From assembly GCA_003439945.1 (NCBI GenBank), contig QVRM01003998.1, positions 1-64,000 of the forward strand: a stretch of DNA of 64,000 nt. Reading direction: 5' to 3'. This stretch comes from Dermanyssus gallinae. Lineage: Eukaryota; Arthropoda; Arachnida; Mesostigmata; Dermanyssidae. The notes beneath the pieces are model-generated. The model saw only the letters and a list, made by a program, of their open reading frames with translations. It was not told the DNA's origin and searched no databases. The translations under genes were made by a program, and so were the position numbers. Each line of letters opens with the position of its first letter. Within the stretch, counting starts at the first letter, position 1. This document shows positions 1 to 12,229 of this stretch, in pieces.

Positions 1-540
1 GATTTTCAGAGGAGCATGTCTTACGTTGGTCCTGGTGTTTTTTGGTGATTCTACAGCTTGACTAAAGTTGCCTTTTTTAATTAAGCCGAGCGTTTGTAGA
101 CGCTTCAGTTCGTCACTTGCCTCTCTACACTCTCTATAGGCACTAACAGCACAGACAAACGTGGCAGTAGGAACATCTTGGCTTAGCCACACTGCAAATA
201 AGTTAACAGCAGAGATCAACTCTTTAATTTGAGAGTTAAAACAGTCTCTTTATTTAGGGTTCAACTGGTAAACGAGTTTGGTTTTTTCTTCCAGGAGACT
301 GCACGCATATCATTCAAGATGTCTGGCCTCGATTTTTCGTGAAAGGAGACGACGTCTACTGTCACGTTTCTTGGCAGCCGTCATCTTATTGTCTCCCGAA
401 GCTGCTTGGCAGAAGAGTCTCCGAACAAAAGTACTTTTTTTGTCTTAGGTAGTGGTGTTGCTTGGTCAGCGTCTATCGTTCCTTGTGACGTCTTGGGCTA
501 CTTCTCTAGTCATTCTACCAGCTTGTCAAAAACGTTTATT

Positions 541-542
541 TG

Positions 543-597
<55 letters not shown>

Positions 598-598
598 A
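541..598. repeat. (TA)n microsatellite
   Basis: About 58 bp of nearly pure TA dinucleotide with one phase break near the middle. Confidence 0.95.
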
Positions 599-825
599 TG
601 CGTTGCAAACAAATAGCAACTCAAGTTTTTTTGGTGATAATTTTAGTTTGATTTATTTGAATGGCTTGAAATTTAAAGAGCATGATGCACATGATGAAAC
701 ACGAGTATGATGGTTTTTTTTTCTAATTTCGTTGCAATCTCACAATGGGTTCACACAAAAAATAAAAAAGTGTGAAAAAACAGTGTTGCAAAATATTAGC
801 AACAATAACATGCTAACAACACAGC

Positions 826-884
826 TCTATATATATATATATAATATCTATATATATTATATATATATATATACATATGATGTT
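826..884. repeat. (TA)n microsatellite, interrupted
   Basis: About 58 bp of TA with a few ATC and ACAT interruptions. Confidence 0.9.
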
Positions 885-1497
885 GTTACAAATCTTAATA
901 TTTCTAGTTGCAAACACTGGCCTTTTGCCAGCTTTTTTCGCAGCCACCACAAAGCGTAAGGATATACAGCCCCGAGCTATGCGTGCCGTGGACGCTGCAT
1001 CTTAGGAGCAGTATAACCTAAATTACGAACCAATCTCTCGTTTCGTTGGAGGCAGAGACATGTTTATATCTACGTCAAAGATGTGAGTTTCATACTTATT
1101 AAGTAAACCAGAACAAAAAAGAATATCGCTTATTTGCAATAGATGTTTTAGTCCCTTAGGCAAGAGCGTAGGCTTAGAAGTTAGGCAAGGTTTGCTGCCC
1201 TATAGAACTGCTAAATCATGGGCGCTGTCTAATTTTAGTAACAATTCTCTTAGTTTCTTGGTCGTAACCAATTGTTGTAATTTACCCCGCTATTCGTATC
1301 TCTTTGCGTAAATTAAGAATCTGGTTGGTCAACGATACATTTTCTGATCGATACAGGCTTTAAGTTTTAAGCTTAACCATGGTTCATTTAGGGAACTGCA
1401 TATAAGTCACGCATAAAAAGATTGCATTATGTTTGTGGGACACATATTACAAGAGATTAGCTAAGCCAGTGTGCCTAGCGGGTATGTATTGTGACTA

Positions 1498-4391
1498 TCA
1501 CGTGTCCGCCTCGTCTAGGCTAGGCCGAGACCACTTCAGAAGTGTGCCCCGAACGGAGGCCGCGTTTCCACGTTGTATGTCGAGATCCAGACGTTGTTTA
1601 AAAAAGGAAGACTATCTGTTATCACCGGTTGACTGATTTAACAAAGTGCCGACTTTGCGGATCAGCTGTCTGGTCCGAACACCAGCACCACCCATGGTCT
1701 CAAACGCAAGTGGCCAGAATTCGTGGGGATACCGAATTGATGAGTATTTTCTTAGCTTGCTGGTCTCCGCAAGCTGGGCTGCATAACCGGCTTCGGATGC
1801 GCCGCCACCGACCATAGAAGGTGCTAAGGAGTCGGTAACGGTTGCATCCCAAACCAGCATTTTGCCTCGCTCTCGAATGTGTAAGTGTCATCCCGTCTGG
1901 ACGCCTGCCGTCCTCCACGCAGAGGCCCGGGGGTTCGAGGATGCACGGACGACCGCATGATCTGAGGGCTCTGCTGAAGGTCTCATTGATAGCGGCATGT
2001 CGAGGGCGTCGGCCTGCGCTGATGATACACGATAGGCCGTGGGTTTCAGTTTGTCGACGGGGTGACCACATTGACACCGATGAGGGCTAACCAGGTCTGT
2101 CCCCAGTCGTAGGCCTACTGCTATACGAATCGTTGTCGTCAAGAAGGGTGCCTATGGGTGCACTGGGAAGCGCGTGTAGCCAGGCGCCTGAATCCTTGGC
2201 GGACACGGCGTTTAGGCGAGCTCTGGTCGTGTTGTCGGCAGCTTCATTAAAGAGCCGTCGTTGTACTTCAGCGTGTAAAGGGGCACTCCAGTCATGTTGA
2301 GATAGTATGTTGTCAGGCCTGCCACCGCACCGGGCCTCAAGATTCTCCTGAAGCTGGGCTAGGCGGCATCTAAACTGGCCAACTCCTGCTGTATCTAAAA
2401 GGGGGGTTGCCCTGTTTTCTGCGCTTAGCATGGAGAAGACTATGGCAGGACCAGCCAAGGTCTGTAAGTTCGGAACCCCGAGGCCTCCTTGAGAGACTGG
2501 CAGTAACGCCTGTAGCCGTGCGCTAGGTGGTAAAGATGTTGAGCAGAGCCTCGAGGGTAGACAGTGTCAACTCGTTAAGCGCTTGCAAGTCGTCGACCCG
2601 ATTGGATAGGTCAGCTCCTCAAAGAAGGTAGATGAGTCTCAAGGAAGAGAAAGAAGACCTGAGTAAGAAGAGTTCCCGATGGGCTCCTAGAAGAGGAAGG
2701 CGAGCGGCGGCATTTTCCAGCTTTAATCTCCAGCGCTCGATTGCTGCTGTAAGCCCTTCGGGACAAAGTGGTACACCGAGTAGTTCCAGATCGTCCTTGG
2801 CCGTCACCTTGCAGCCGGGCAGGAGGTCTCGAAGTAACTGTATATTTGGGGAAGCCTCACCGGTAGAGCCCAGGGTGCATACTTCACATTTGGCAGGGTT
2901 AACTCCAGCCCAGATATTACACCAAAGTTAAGGACCCGTCGAATGTCCTCCGCTACTGTATGAACGTCCATATCGAAACTCCCCACACATCGAAAGGCCA
3001 TCGTCAAGGTACCAGAGGTTCAGCGGGCTTTTGAAGGAATCTACCAGATCCTTAATACCCAGACAAAACGGAGGTGGTGCTAAGGGGTCTCCCTGCTGCA
3101 GTCCGGTGGCGGACGAAATAACAGGCTCAGGTAGGACCAGATGGGAAGGATGCCGATAAGCCAGCCCGACGTGGTGCAATAGATGAGCGGCGTGGGATGC
3201 AACGACCTTCATCAGATGATCGCGTCTCATACTGTTAAAAGCGTTTCTAAAATAGAGCTTCACAAAACCCTGAGCGTTCGCGAGAATTGAGAAAAGCACG
3301 AGTTGCATAAATGGCTACCTCGGTCCCGCCCGGCGTCGCAAATCCCAACTGATGTGCACCAGTTGCGTTAGAAATAACGGCCTTGTTGTGGTTACATCCG
3401 ATTTTTGCGGCGAGCCTGCGTAGCGTAGACGAACAAGCAATCGGACGTACCGATCCGTCCTTTTTCTTCAGGGCAAATAGTCTTGCGCCGAATATCAACG
3501 GTTAAAGGCAAGAAGAGGGTTGCCCCAAAGAAGATTGTCTACAGCCTTTGCCAATGCGGAGAGCAGGCTAGCGGCGACGTCGTTGAGGGACGGTGAAAGA
3601 AGGTCCATTAATAGCCGCGGTCTCAGAAAGTCTAGCCTGCGGCGGAGCTCTTAGAGAAGCTTTTGATAGCCACCTGAATATCTTCTTTGATGTGACGTAG
3701 GGCATAGGGGTTCTGGTTAGTGTCGGCCATTCTAGATCCTCGGGAGCTAATGGGTGTTGCTCTCGCAAAGCCTCTATACCGTCAATGCCGAGCGTTATCG
3801 TATCTGTGGAAACGATAAGTCTGGCGGCGCCAGAAACAGCTCCTTCAGAGAGTTTAATAATGGACTGCCGCACCGTATCATTCCTGAATGGTTTAGGAGT
3901 CGAAACGCGGGCATGAGAGGTGGCAATCACGTCTGACAGACGCATACATTGGGAGAAATCGCGGAGATTGTTGCGTATTATGACTGAGAGGGATGAAGCG
4001 TCGTTGCGGGCGCGGGGAAGACGAAGGACCACGGGTGCAAAGGAGAAAAGACCATACCATGCTTCGACGTCGTTATCAGATGAGACTGCTAAGAGTACAC
4101 GGTAAGAGCTTCGGCCACTTGTCTCCTTACTGACTTGGTACGATTCGAATCAACCTGATTTGTCCCATAACAAGCTTGAATATCCTCTAAAATTTGCGCC
4201 GGTTGCAAACGGGGGGGATCAGAGGTTGTTGGTATTGAAGAGGAAGCGACAGTGGCGGTCGGGTGTTTAGCTGATATATGTCTTGTTAGTCCACGTCGCG
4301 TGTACCGACCGTCGCATAGTGGACATTTAGTAGTAGATGAAGTAGCGCGTGATGCTTCTGCGCCGTGAGCTGTGCGATCATAATCATTCAT
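1498..4391 (-). pseudogene. ORF2 of RLE family 1 copy A: zinc finger, RT and endonuclease (broken)
   Basis: In life the protein would nick the target DNA and reverse transcribe the element RNA. Order on the minus strand: start ATG at 4391; a C2H2 finger of form CPLC-X12-H-X4-H about 23 residues in; a linker; RT fingers near 3498-3420 with ALKKKDGSVRPIA; the palm with KLYFRNAFNSMRRD near 3250; GLQQGDPLAP; and the active site WYLDDG at about 3014-2997. After the thumb comes a Cys/His knuckle near 2090-2030, then the endonuclease core with RPDG and WDATV near 1900-1840, then the IQRGNAA motif before the stop at 1500-1498. The frame shifts between 3568 and 3498, 2928 and 2807, 2458 and 2142, and near 1612. 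It is a pseudogene. Confidence 0.85.
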
Positions 4392-5437
4392 GGTTGTACG
4401 ATTCGTCGCAGATTGTCCACTAACGGTAGCAGCTGCAACAGCGGCTCCAAAAGCTCTAATAAGGCCTTAAAATTTGGCCGATGTCTCTGGGCTTAATCCT
4501 GCAAGAATTTGAGACAGTCCGAAGGAGGTGCTTTTGGAGCTGGGCACAGCCGGAGTCGCTTTACCTGTGCGCTTGACGGGTGTTTTGACTCGACGTTGTC
4601 TCATAACGGGCGACCTGCGGCGGGACCCTCCCTGTCGATCTTCCGCCTTTCTGGTGGGGATTGATAGTGCGGTGTAGGGTCGTTGTGCGACTGAGATATT
4701 CCGCGGACGTCGCTAGCATAAGAAGGTTGTTTTGAAACCTAAGATGTGCTGTCTACAGACAGGGCTGATGTAGGAGAAATGTCGCTGATCTCGGCCGCCG
4801 GGTGCAGCACCTTCACCTGTTGCAGTGTGCGGGCTTCCAGTATAACCCGGCAAGCGTTTTCAATTCGCGAAAGCCACACAATAATGGACGTCCGGTCGCC
4901 GGATATTCTGCATCCGGGAGCCACGTCGTATATGTGTTTATACGTTGATAGTAACGAGCCTTCAGGGAACTCTGCTGAGGCTTCGCCTTCGGATGGTTCT
5001 CTCCGAATAATCACCTTGAAAGTGCCTAGTTCGCCAGACGATATACTCTCCTTTAGTTTAGCTAGGCTTTTCTGTTCACGGGATGCAGTCAGTTTTTCCC
5101 TGCGAGTTACCACACGAGTAAACCCATCATTAGTCTCAACAGCCTTGTCGTCTTCGGCGCTTGCAGAGAATGAAGACAACTTCTTGCGCTTGAAGCCTAT
5201 GACGCGCTCTTCTGCCGTGACGCTTCCAGCGCAGGGATCAAGCGCGGTGGTGTTCGGTAAGGATGGGCTCGGTTCGCCAGAAACCTCCATTGCCGGCGCA
5301 TTGCGGGTGTTTGCTGTGACCACCTTCGAGGCGTCGGTCTGATCAGCACACGTACTGGCGTCAGTCGAGTTTTCTCGTAACCTGGATATATCCAGGGTAG
5401 GGCAATGGGCGGCATCGTGGCTTTTGCAGGCAATCGA
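4388..5437 (-). pseudogene. ORF1 (gag-like) of RLE family 1 copy A, knuckles deleted
   Basis: The open frame 5437-4736 has no clear ATG. It shares LDISR, the motif VVTRREKLTASREQ, then F-K-V-x-x-R-R-x-P, FPEGSLL and a VWL block with the ORF1 at 44138-43452, so both are the same gag-like protein. The usual CCHC knuckles are absent: after about 4736 the sequence passes straight into the basic C-terminal tail (RRRSPVMRQRR) seen just before ORF2 in the 40.7 kb copy. That implies an internal deletion of several hundred bases. The tail needs a one-base frameshift near 4470 and ends in a TGA (4390-4388) that overlaps the ORF2 ATG (4391-4389). Confidence 0.7.
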
Positions 5438-5514
5438 TACGTTTTAAATTGATAAAATCAACTAGGTAAAACGTAAATTGTACTCAATTTAATTAACAAT
5501 ATTTAAACTTGATA

Positions 5515-5605
5515 AATTTGCCGACACGCGCGGGTTTTGAACCCGGTAACTTTGCGTGCGAAGCGGCGTCTTCCCGTCTCGTCCACGAAGTCAGTTGGCT
5601 GTACG
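5515..5605 (-). other. tRNA-like segment upstream of RLE family 1 ORF1
   Basis: On the minus strand a B-box-like GGGTTCAAAACCC lies inside a perfect hairpin (CGGGT-TCAAA-ACCCG) at about 5525-5543. Upstream is a tRNA-like run ending GCTTCGCACGCAAAG. It sits before the ORF1 of copy A, separated from it by an AT-rich stretch. The A box is poor, so this is tRNA-derived or tRNA-like, not a confident tRNA gene. Confidence 0.4.
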
Positions 5606-5620
5606 CTGGCCTCTCGCGAT

Positions 5621-8222
5621 AGGAGACCGCGAGGGTCTTTTTCATTTTCTTGCACACGTGTAATGATGTCGTTTTGCGTGCAGTTGCACAAGCCCGTTGC
5701 CTACGAATGCTGATGGATTGTTCGGCGCCAGCCCGTGTTACCTTTGCATACTGGGCAATCGGAAAAAGGTGCTACCAGCTGTGCTATGTTTCTTGCACTA
5801 TCTTTACAGAGATCCCAAGCTTCATGAAAACGTTACCAATCTTCTCCCGAATGAGAAAAGTACGGTGCATACATTGACGTGCATGCTAATGTAAGTTTCT
5901 CATCTGGCCACCGACGTGGCACCTTATAAGATGTATATGCAAGCCTTCGCTTGGTACCAAGTGTTTAACTAGACACCTTCGGCCCATAAGCAGTTGCACA
6001 TCTCTACGTTCCTCAGTACTCCACTGCTCGAATGATGGTGCAAAGTTTGAAAGCATACGGACGCAGACCACGCCGGGTGAGTGTTTACACTGTGCGCCAT
6101 TTGAGCCGCTCCTCGCAGGAACAACCAGCCTGCGAAGCCTATGGAATCATCAAAACAGCACAAAAACTCTGATCAATGGGCCTGCACAAATCACATCGCA
6201 TGTATATTCGTAGTGACGCGCCATTTCTCCTTCTACAGCTAGGCTGCACTAAAAATACTTTTCAAGACGACCCTCAGCCCAAATGTAACGTCCACGGGAC
6301 CCGCATTTCGCATTGCTTCAGGCTGACTCTCAGAAATACAAATGTGCATTGGTGGGGCTCAAACCCACGCGCCTATGTTTTCCTCCTACCACGCCACCGG
6401 GCTTAACAATGTAGGACCTTATTGTACAATCCATGCACTCTAGGCTGCACTTCGCTTCACTTCCTGCTCGCTAGAACCGCATAGATAATTAAACTACGCC
6501 CACCGTCGAAGTGCACGCAGCATGAGAATGACGATTGCTTTTGCTTAATGGTGGTCTCGTGCTTATGCGATCGCAATATAAAGGGCGCTATGCAGTGACC
6601 GCTCTGGAGTTCTATCTTGCCCCTGATGCGATATGCAACGATCTGTGCTCATTTGGCGCTTTATAGCGTTATCTGGCAGTTGCAGTTACTGAAAAATCGC
6701 CTTAGATATATGACTAGGATGAGCAGCACCAGAGACAAAAACTGCCGCGAAAGCCATCTTAGGAGTTATATCATCATAGTACCTAAACACGAAAAAGCTT
6801 TCTTTCGTGATTTCAGCCATCCGAAGTAGTGATTGATATGAGAATCAGAAGCCAACTGAGTTTTAACCTCAGTCTGGTACGGGATGGGACGTAAGTTCAG
6901 CTGATTGCTCCGGCATTCTGGCAAGAAGTTGTGAGTATAATTTAAGGGTTGAGCTGGCCGACGACCGCCGGTCGTGATAATATGCATACTACTAGACATA
7001 AATATATAGAAGAGGGAGTGCTTTCCAAAAAAAAAATAATGTTTTTAGTTATTGTTATTTTGCCATTTTAACGGCCGTTATCGATATTAAGGGCTGATAA
7101 CACCACTGCTCTAAAAGCCGCATCGAACAATACTTTTTGTAGATAATATGCTTGTACGAATCTTATGTTTTATGTGCCCCGGACCATTAAATGCAAAGGT
7201 TTTGCCTCTTTACATGGCCATTGGCTTAGTTTATCGGGAAACAAGCTTTCTGGCCACTGTCACCATAAAACACTAACTCGTTGATAAAATAACAACACAC
7301 GTTGCTTGTTGCTCTATTGCTCTACCGTGAACTAAACCTTAGGCAGTCTGCTATCAACCTTACACGAAGCCCTCCGCTACCCACCGTATATTATGCTTCA
7401 TACCAACAAACTTAAGTCTACCTACGATATAGCTATTGATATATCGTCTCGGTTTTCAGCGAAAGCTACCAGAAGACAAATAAAGAAAGCTGGCCGCGGT
7501 GAGGGCTTGGCCCGTGTTTGCGGGATGGGTGGCAATTGCATGCAGTCTGAGCCTCTTAATTGCTGCTGTTTTCCCATACGCCCGACGACATCCCGACAGA
7601 GGTTAGTAAACACATATACCCACCTCGCTAGGAAATTCGATTGGAACAAATAAAAGGCAAGCTACGTGTGTCACCGAGCAATGGGCTTGGATTATGTCAT
7701 TGGTTTTGCAGAGGAACCACGGCCTTTTGGGCTGGTACAAAATTAACTGGTGACGGTAGCGTTCATCTATCAAAATTATAATAACTGAACAACATAAATT
7801 TGTATTCTGGTAATAAAGGAACTGTCATCCGAGCCCGAAACGGACTTGCGCCGTCGATAACGTTGGCGCGCCCTGCGTGCAAGAATTCCTGCTGGCCTAC
7901 CCGTGTATTTTAAAATGCGCAAAGGGGACTTAGATGACCTCGCCGTGAACATACCGTAGGTTGTAGATTGCTTGAAAACTTTCTATGACATCGAATTGGT
8001 ATACTGGCTAAACATTTTACAGGTGTAAGGACATGGGAAATTCATACGAGCACATTATTTATGCATTTTAAAACCTCTAAAGTCTCCTCGAGGGAGATGC
8101 ATAGCAGCGGACAAAAAAATCAACGAGAGTAGATGATAAACCATATACCGCTGAGGGTCAGCGACCATGCTGCCACAAAAACTGTTTGAGAGACCCTAGA
8201 TCTCTCAACATGTCCGGCCCTC
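5621..8222. other. No recognisable gene
   Basis: No open frame here has a family signature I can recognise on either strand. The sequence is of mixed composition, with short A-runs (7027-7039). A repeated segment of about 45 bp occurs at 7527-7575 and again at 8253-8302. It is probably intergenic or distal 3' flank of the scavenger receptor gene. Confidence 0.5.
7527..7575 (+). repeat. Short dispersed repeat, copy 1
   Basis: The motif GGGTGGCAATTGC followed by GTCTGAGCCT and ATTGCT recurs at 8253-8302 with a few substitutions. A nearby string CTGGCCTACCCGTGTA also occurs both at about 7893 and at about 8228. The second copy lies just upstream of the RLE family 1 fragment, so the pair may be remnants of one unknown repeat. 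Confidence 0.6.
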
Positions 8223-8225
8223 CGG

Positions 8226-8251
8226 TACTGGCCTACCCGTGTAGGCCAGTA
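8226..8251. repeat. Perfect 11-bp stem-loop
   Basis: TACTGGCCTAC, a CCGT loop, then GTAGGCCAGTA form an exact inverted repeat. It lies between the two copies of the 45-bp repeat motif and has no coding context. Confidence 0.85.
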
Positions 8252-8252
8252 C

Positions 8253-8302
8253 TGCGGTATGGGTGGCAATTGCGTGCTGTCTGAGCCTTTTGATTGCTTA
8301 TA
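8253..8302 (+). repeat. Short dispersed repeat, copy 2
   Basis: Second copy of the GGGTGGCAATTGC...GTCTGAGCC motif found at 7527-7575. It ends in a short TA/CATA tract before the retroelement fragment. Confidence 0.6.
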
Positions 8303-8329
8303 CATATATATACGAACGAAGGTTACGCG

Positions 8330-8498
8330 CACTAGCCTCCGGGGACCTCGTAAGCCAGTGGCTCACGGGTCGTCCGGATTAGTTCGGGACTTAATATCTA
8401 TAAAGTCTGAGCTGTCGAAAATGGTTAAGTCAATAACGAACGCATTGCAGCCTTTATTGGCGCTACTGTCGGTTGCTAGCGACCTCAGACAATCATAA
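8330..8498 (+). pseudogene. ORF1 C-terminal tail, RLE family 1 copy B
   Basis: The frame ends in a Leu-rich tail with ALQPLLALLS. The tail before ORF2 in the 40.7 kb copy (ALRPLMGLLS) and in copy A (LEPLLQLLP) is clearly related. The stop TAA (8496-8498) overlaps the ORF2 start ATG (8498-8500), giving TAATG. The gag body and knuckles are missing because the element is 5'-truncated. Confidence 0.75.
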
Positions 8499-11417
8499 TG
8501 ACGGATGATCACAACGATTGCAGGACGGTGACAGGACCCACACATGTCAGTTCGTCGGATCCTTCAGAAGGTGCCGGTCCAAGCCTCACATCTGGACAGA
8601 ACCCTGCGATTCCGCCAGACCCCTTGGGGCCCAACCAGGTTACCTGTCACCAATGCGGCCAGACCTTCGCCAGGCGAGGCCTCCGTAGATATGTTACGGT
8701 CAAACATGGGGGCGGGAGCGCCATACCCGTCCCTAACGGGGCAATAAACGAGTCCTCTCTAGACTTCACGGAGTATATTCAGGCCCTCGTGGTTCGTATT
8801 CTGCCCAAAGTGTTAAGGAAGTCGGTGGCTGTCGCCTTGTCAGAGGTGTGCTTAAAGGTTGCCTCGGACAACGACGACGCCGCCTGGCTTGGGCTTTTCT
8901 CCTTCGCCCCAGTTGTGCTGAGGTTACCGATAGGGCGCAGGGATACACGTTCCCTGGCTCAGAAAGAATTTGGTGGAGTTCCGACGTGGGGTCCGGCTTA
9001 CAGACCTGGCTCCCCTACTTACCGCGGGTGATTCGGGTGGTAATGCTCAAATCAGTCGATCACGCGGGCTGTGTCGGCCAAGCTATCGAACGGGGATGTG
9101 TTGGGAGCAGCCCGCCTTTTTCTGTCTGACGACGTTATGGTCGATGACCAGCCGCTACGGCGTCGTTACGGGAAAAACACCCCCTCGCAGCCAGACTTGT
9201 GCTGACCGTCTGCTCCTCCCTCACAACTCTTATAATCATCTCGTATGTCGGTCGAGGATGTTCGCTATGCTGTTGGATCATTTTCAAAGAGCTCGAGCGC
9301 CGGCCTAGATTTTATAAGACCTCGGCTCCTACAGGGCTTCTTTCACCGACTCTCGGCTGCTCATCCGGTGGACCTAATAAGGCCCTGGCAAAGGTAATCG
9401 ACCTACTACGATGGGGAGTTCCGCATCCAAGGTGGTGCCCCTAATCTTCGGAGCGAGGCTGTTCGCATTTAAGAAGAAAGACGGCTTGTTCAGACCTGTC
9501 GCTTGCTTTTCAGTACTACGCAGGGTCGCGGCAAAATCGGCAGTGAGGGACTCTAGGAATACTATTAACCTAGCGGTTGGGCCCCACCAGTTGGGTTTCT
9601 CCATCAAGGGGGGTGCTGAAATAATGATTCATGCTACCAGGGCTTTTATAGATTCTCGGCTCGATCCATCCGTGTTAGTTAAACTCGATTTTAAGAACGC
9701 GTTCAACACCGTCAGAAGGGACCACTTGTTAAGAGTGGTTGGAGATGAGGCCCCTGCCATTTATCACCAAGTGAAATCGGCCTGCGGTGATCCGTCGCAC
9801 TTAGTCTTACCTTCGGCACTGCTTAGTTCGGCTGTAGGGGTTCAGCAGGGAAACCCCCTCGCCCCCCTTTTTTTTCTGTCTTGCCGTTAAAGACTTAATC
9901 AACTGACTAGAGAGTCCTCTTAACCTTTGGTATTTAGACGACGGAGTCATCGGAGGAAACGTTGCTACGGTATGTGAGGACTTAAGAAGATACTAAGTTT
10001 TGCAACATGCAGTGGGTTGGAGTTGAACCCAACTAAGTGTGAGGTTCACATCATCCGTTCAGGTACGGCCGAGATATCTGCTATGCGGAATCTACTCCCA
10101 AGCTGCCGCGTACCAAGCGACGACCTGGATCTTCTTGGGGTACCCCTGCTCACTCGCCACCTTGGACCGAAAATTGAACAGGGAAGAGAAAAACTCGAGG
10201 TTGGTTTTAATCGCCTTCCCCAGCTGGGTACCCATTGAGGGTTATACCTTCTACGCTCATGCTTCTCCGCGTCGAGGCTAAACTGCCTGTTCAGGGGAAT
10301 CAACTGCTCAGCCTTCTCGTCCCAGTTAGAAGAAATTAACTTAAAGCTGGGTCTTGCGTTGGAATCTATAATTAACCTGCGGTTGCAAAACGACCCCTTA
10401 GTCCAGGGCTTCTTACCGGTAGCCAGAAATGGTCTGGGCCTGCCGGAAGCAGTTTTACTTTTAGTCGCAGCACACATCGCAACCTTGCATTCAGCGACTA
10501 GTGGCGTTGAAACTATCCTGGACCCCCAGGCGGTTGCAATCTTCCGGGTTACACTTGAACGGACTCAAGATGCCGCCATTGCATTTTGCGGGTCTCTACC
10601 GGAGACCCCCTTCTCTTCAGCGCGCATGGTCAGAACTGGCAAACGACGGTCGATGGAATGGCTTATGGGACCGAGCAACCACGTTCACTAACAAAGCGAG
10701 GTTACAGGCGGTTTCTTTACCGGGTTCAGGTGCATGGTTGCACGCCCTTCCGAGCCCTCAGCTGGGTACCCTCCTGGACGACGAGTCTACACGAATACTA
10801 GTCGGGTTGAGGCTGGGAGCAGAGTTAATCTCCCCACACCGGTGCAAATGCAGTGACGAGGTCGACTCCCTAGGTCACCATGGACTCTCCTGTCTCCAGA
10901 GTTTACGCAGAATCGCACGCTACTTGGCGTTGAACAAGACATTTAGCAGAGGGCTTCGATCGGCAGGCTTTCCATGCATTTTGGAGCCGTCTGGCTTAGT
11001 CAGAGACGATGGAAGGAGACCTGATGGAATGACCCTGACCCCCTTCGAGCGGGGCCAAATGCTGGTGTGGGACGCGACCGTAACCAACTCTTTAGCCCCC
11101 TCAATGGTCGGTACGGGCGCAGCCCGCACTGGACACGCGGTAGCCCTAGCGGAAGCAGCCAAGTGCAGAGAATATTCAAGCATCGGTTACCCACACTTGT
11201 TCTCACCGCTTGCATTCGAGACATTGGGGGGCTTGGGTCGCTCACGACGAAACTGCTCAAGGATGTTGGGGAAAAATTGGCGCTCGCTACAGGAGACAAG
11301 AGGACGGGCGAGTATTTACTGCAACGTCTGTCATTAGATGTTCAGAGAGGGCATGCCCCTTCGGTGAGAGGTACCCTAGCTAGGTGGACCAGCCCAAGCC
11401 TGGACCTAGTGCCTTGA
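8498..11417 (+). pseudogene. ORF2 of RLE family 1 copy B (broken but nearly full length)
   Basis: This is the most complete ORF2 of the family here. It has a C2H2 finger CHQCGQTF...H....H about 50 residues in (8646-8710); RT fingers with FKKKDGLFRPVA at about 9470; KLDFKNAFNTVRRD at about 9680; QQGNP at 9843-9857, where relatives have QQGDP; and the active site WYLDDG at 9928-9945. The thumb carries LLGVPL (10130). The C-terminal knuckle CKCSDEVDSLGHHGLSC is near 10850, the endonuclease core (RPDG then WDATV) at 11010-11085, and QRGHAP near the end. Frameshifts near 9030-9410, 9880 and 10000-10250 break it. The D-to-N change next to the RT active region would also harm activity. Confidence 0.88.
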
Positions 11418-11487
11418 GTTATGCCCCAGCGGGCTGTGCATACGTTCGTACATCACAAATGTATATTTTGCTACACTTAAATAAATG

Positions 11488-11495
11488 AAAAAAAA

Positions 11496-11535
<40 letters not shown>

Positions 11536-11536
11536 T
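11488..11536 (+). repeat. Poly(A) tail followed by (TA)n
   Basis: About 25 A residues at the 3' end of the family 1 element are followed by about 24 bp of TA. Confidence 0.95.
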
Positions 11537-12229
11537 CTTTAGATCGCACGTGCTAAACATTTTTAGACACACACATCTTGACTTTTCCAATTTCTTGTAT
11601 TTAAATTATTAGCACGCATGGCAGTTTTAGATAGACTGTGGAATTAGCATTAAAATATCATTTTTGCAGTAGCAGACCAGCGACAAAGCAGCCTGTTGGG
11701 AGATCCTGAGGAAGAAGTGCATAAAGGAGATGGTGCATAGTCTTCAGTAGGCACAGTTATCTTTCGCTGAAACCGCTGAAATATACAGATAAGTATACGT
11801 AATTAAGAAAGCGGAAATAGGGCCTTACTAATTAAATCTTTAACAAAAAGAGTTCCGTAAGCTTAAATATATAACAAAAGGAGTTCCATAAGCTGAGGCT
11901 CGTTTACATAGGATTTGTATATAAAACATTTTGTCTGTGTAAACAACATTTCGTTTTCCCAAAAAAAATCTAAATCGCGTTTCTAAACAATTTTGGGCGG
12001 TAAGTATAGTTAATTATGGCATAGCATTAACAATTTGTTTTGTCTGGCACAGATTGCATCTACACGCAATGGTGCTACAGCTCAGGGCGACTACAGACAC
12101 GTGAGTTCTATGCACGTCCTGCAAGGATCCGATACCAGGGGCGTTTTTTAGTGGGTAGTACGCGCGGATAAGATTAAGTCTTATATACTCTCCCCGGCGT
12201 TTAGTCCCACACGTCTCTCCACATCGGAC
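11537..12229. other. No recognisable gene
   Basis: AT-rich sequence between two retrotransposons. It contains a tandem-like pair of phrases (AACAAAAAGAGTTCC and AACAAAAGGAGTTCC, at about 11841 and 11873) but no protein or RNA signature I recognise. Confidence 0.5.

Larger units (their letters stand above)
1..1429. other. AT-rich stretch without a recognisable gene
   Basis: I see no supportable gene here. The sequence holds two (TA)n microsatellites, at 541-598 and 826-884. Short open frames crossing them translate to alternating Ile-Tyr and are artefacts of the repeats. The stretch ends where the 3' end of a minus-strand RLE element begins. Confidence 0.6.
1430..5620 (-). mobile_element. RLE family 1 non-LTR retrotransposon, copy A (degraded)
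   Basis: A minus-strand element of about 4.2 kb with an ORF1 remnant (5437 to 4388), an ORF2 remnant (4391 to 1498), a short 3' UTR and a tRNA-like leader near 5520-5600. Gene order and motifs match the copies at 8.3-11.5 kb and 36.6-44.1 kb. ORF2 has an N-terminal C2H2 finger, an RT with WYLDDG and a C-terminal endonuclease. Several frameshifts make it inactive. The clade is not named with confidence: the endonuclease places it with the R2/R4/NeSL/CRE-type elements, but the YLDD active site and the gag-like ORF1 are atypical for the members I know. Confidence 0.85.
8330..11512 (+). mobile_element. RLE family 1 non-LTR retrotransposon, copy B, 5'-truncated, with poly(A)
   Basis: A plus-strand element that starts inside the ORF1 tail (about 8330), runs through the whole of ORF2 (8498-11417), has a short 3' UTR with AATAAA-like sequence (near 11480) and ends in an A-run of about 25 bases at 11488-11512. 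The poly(A) and 5' truncation are the classic marks of target-primed reverse transcription. The (TA)n at 11513-11536 follows directly. Confidence 0.9.
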
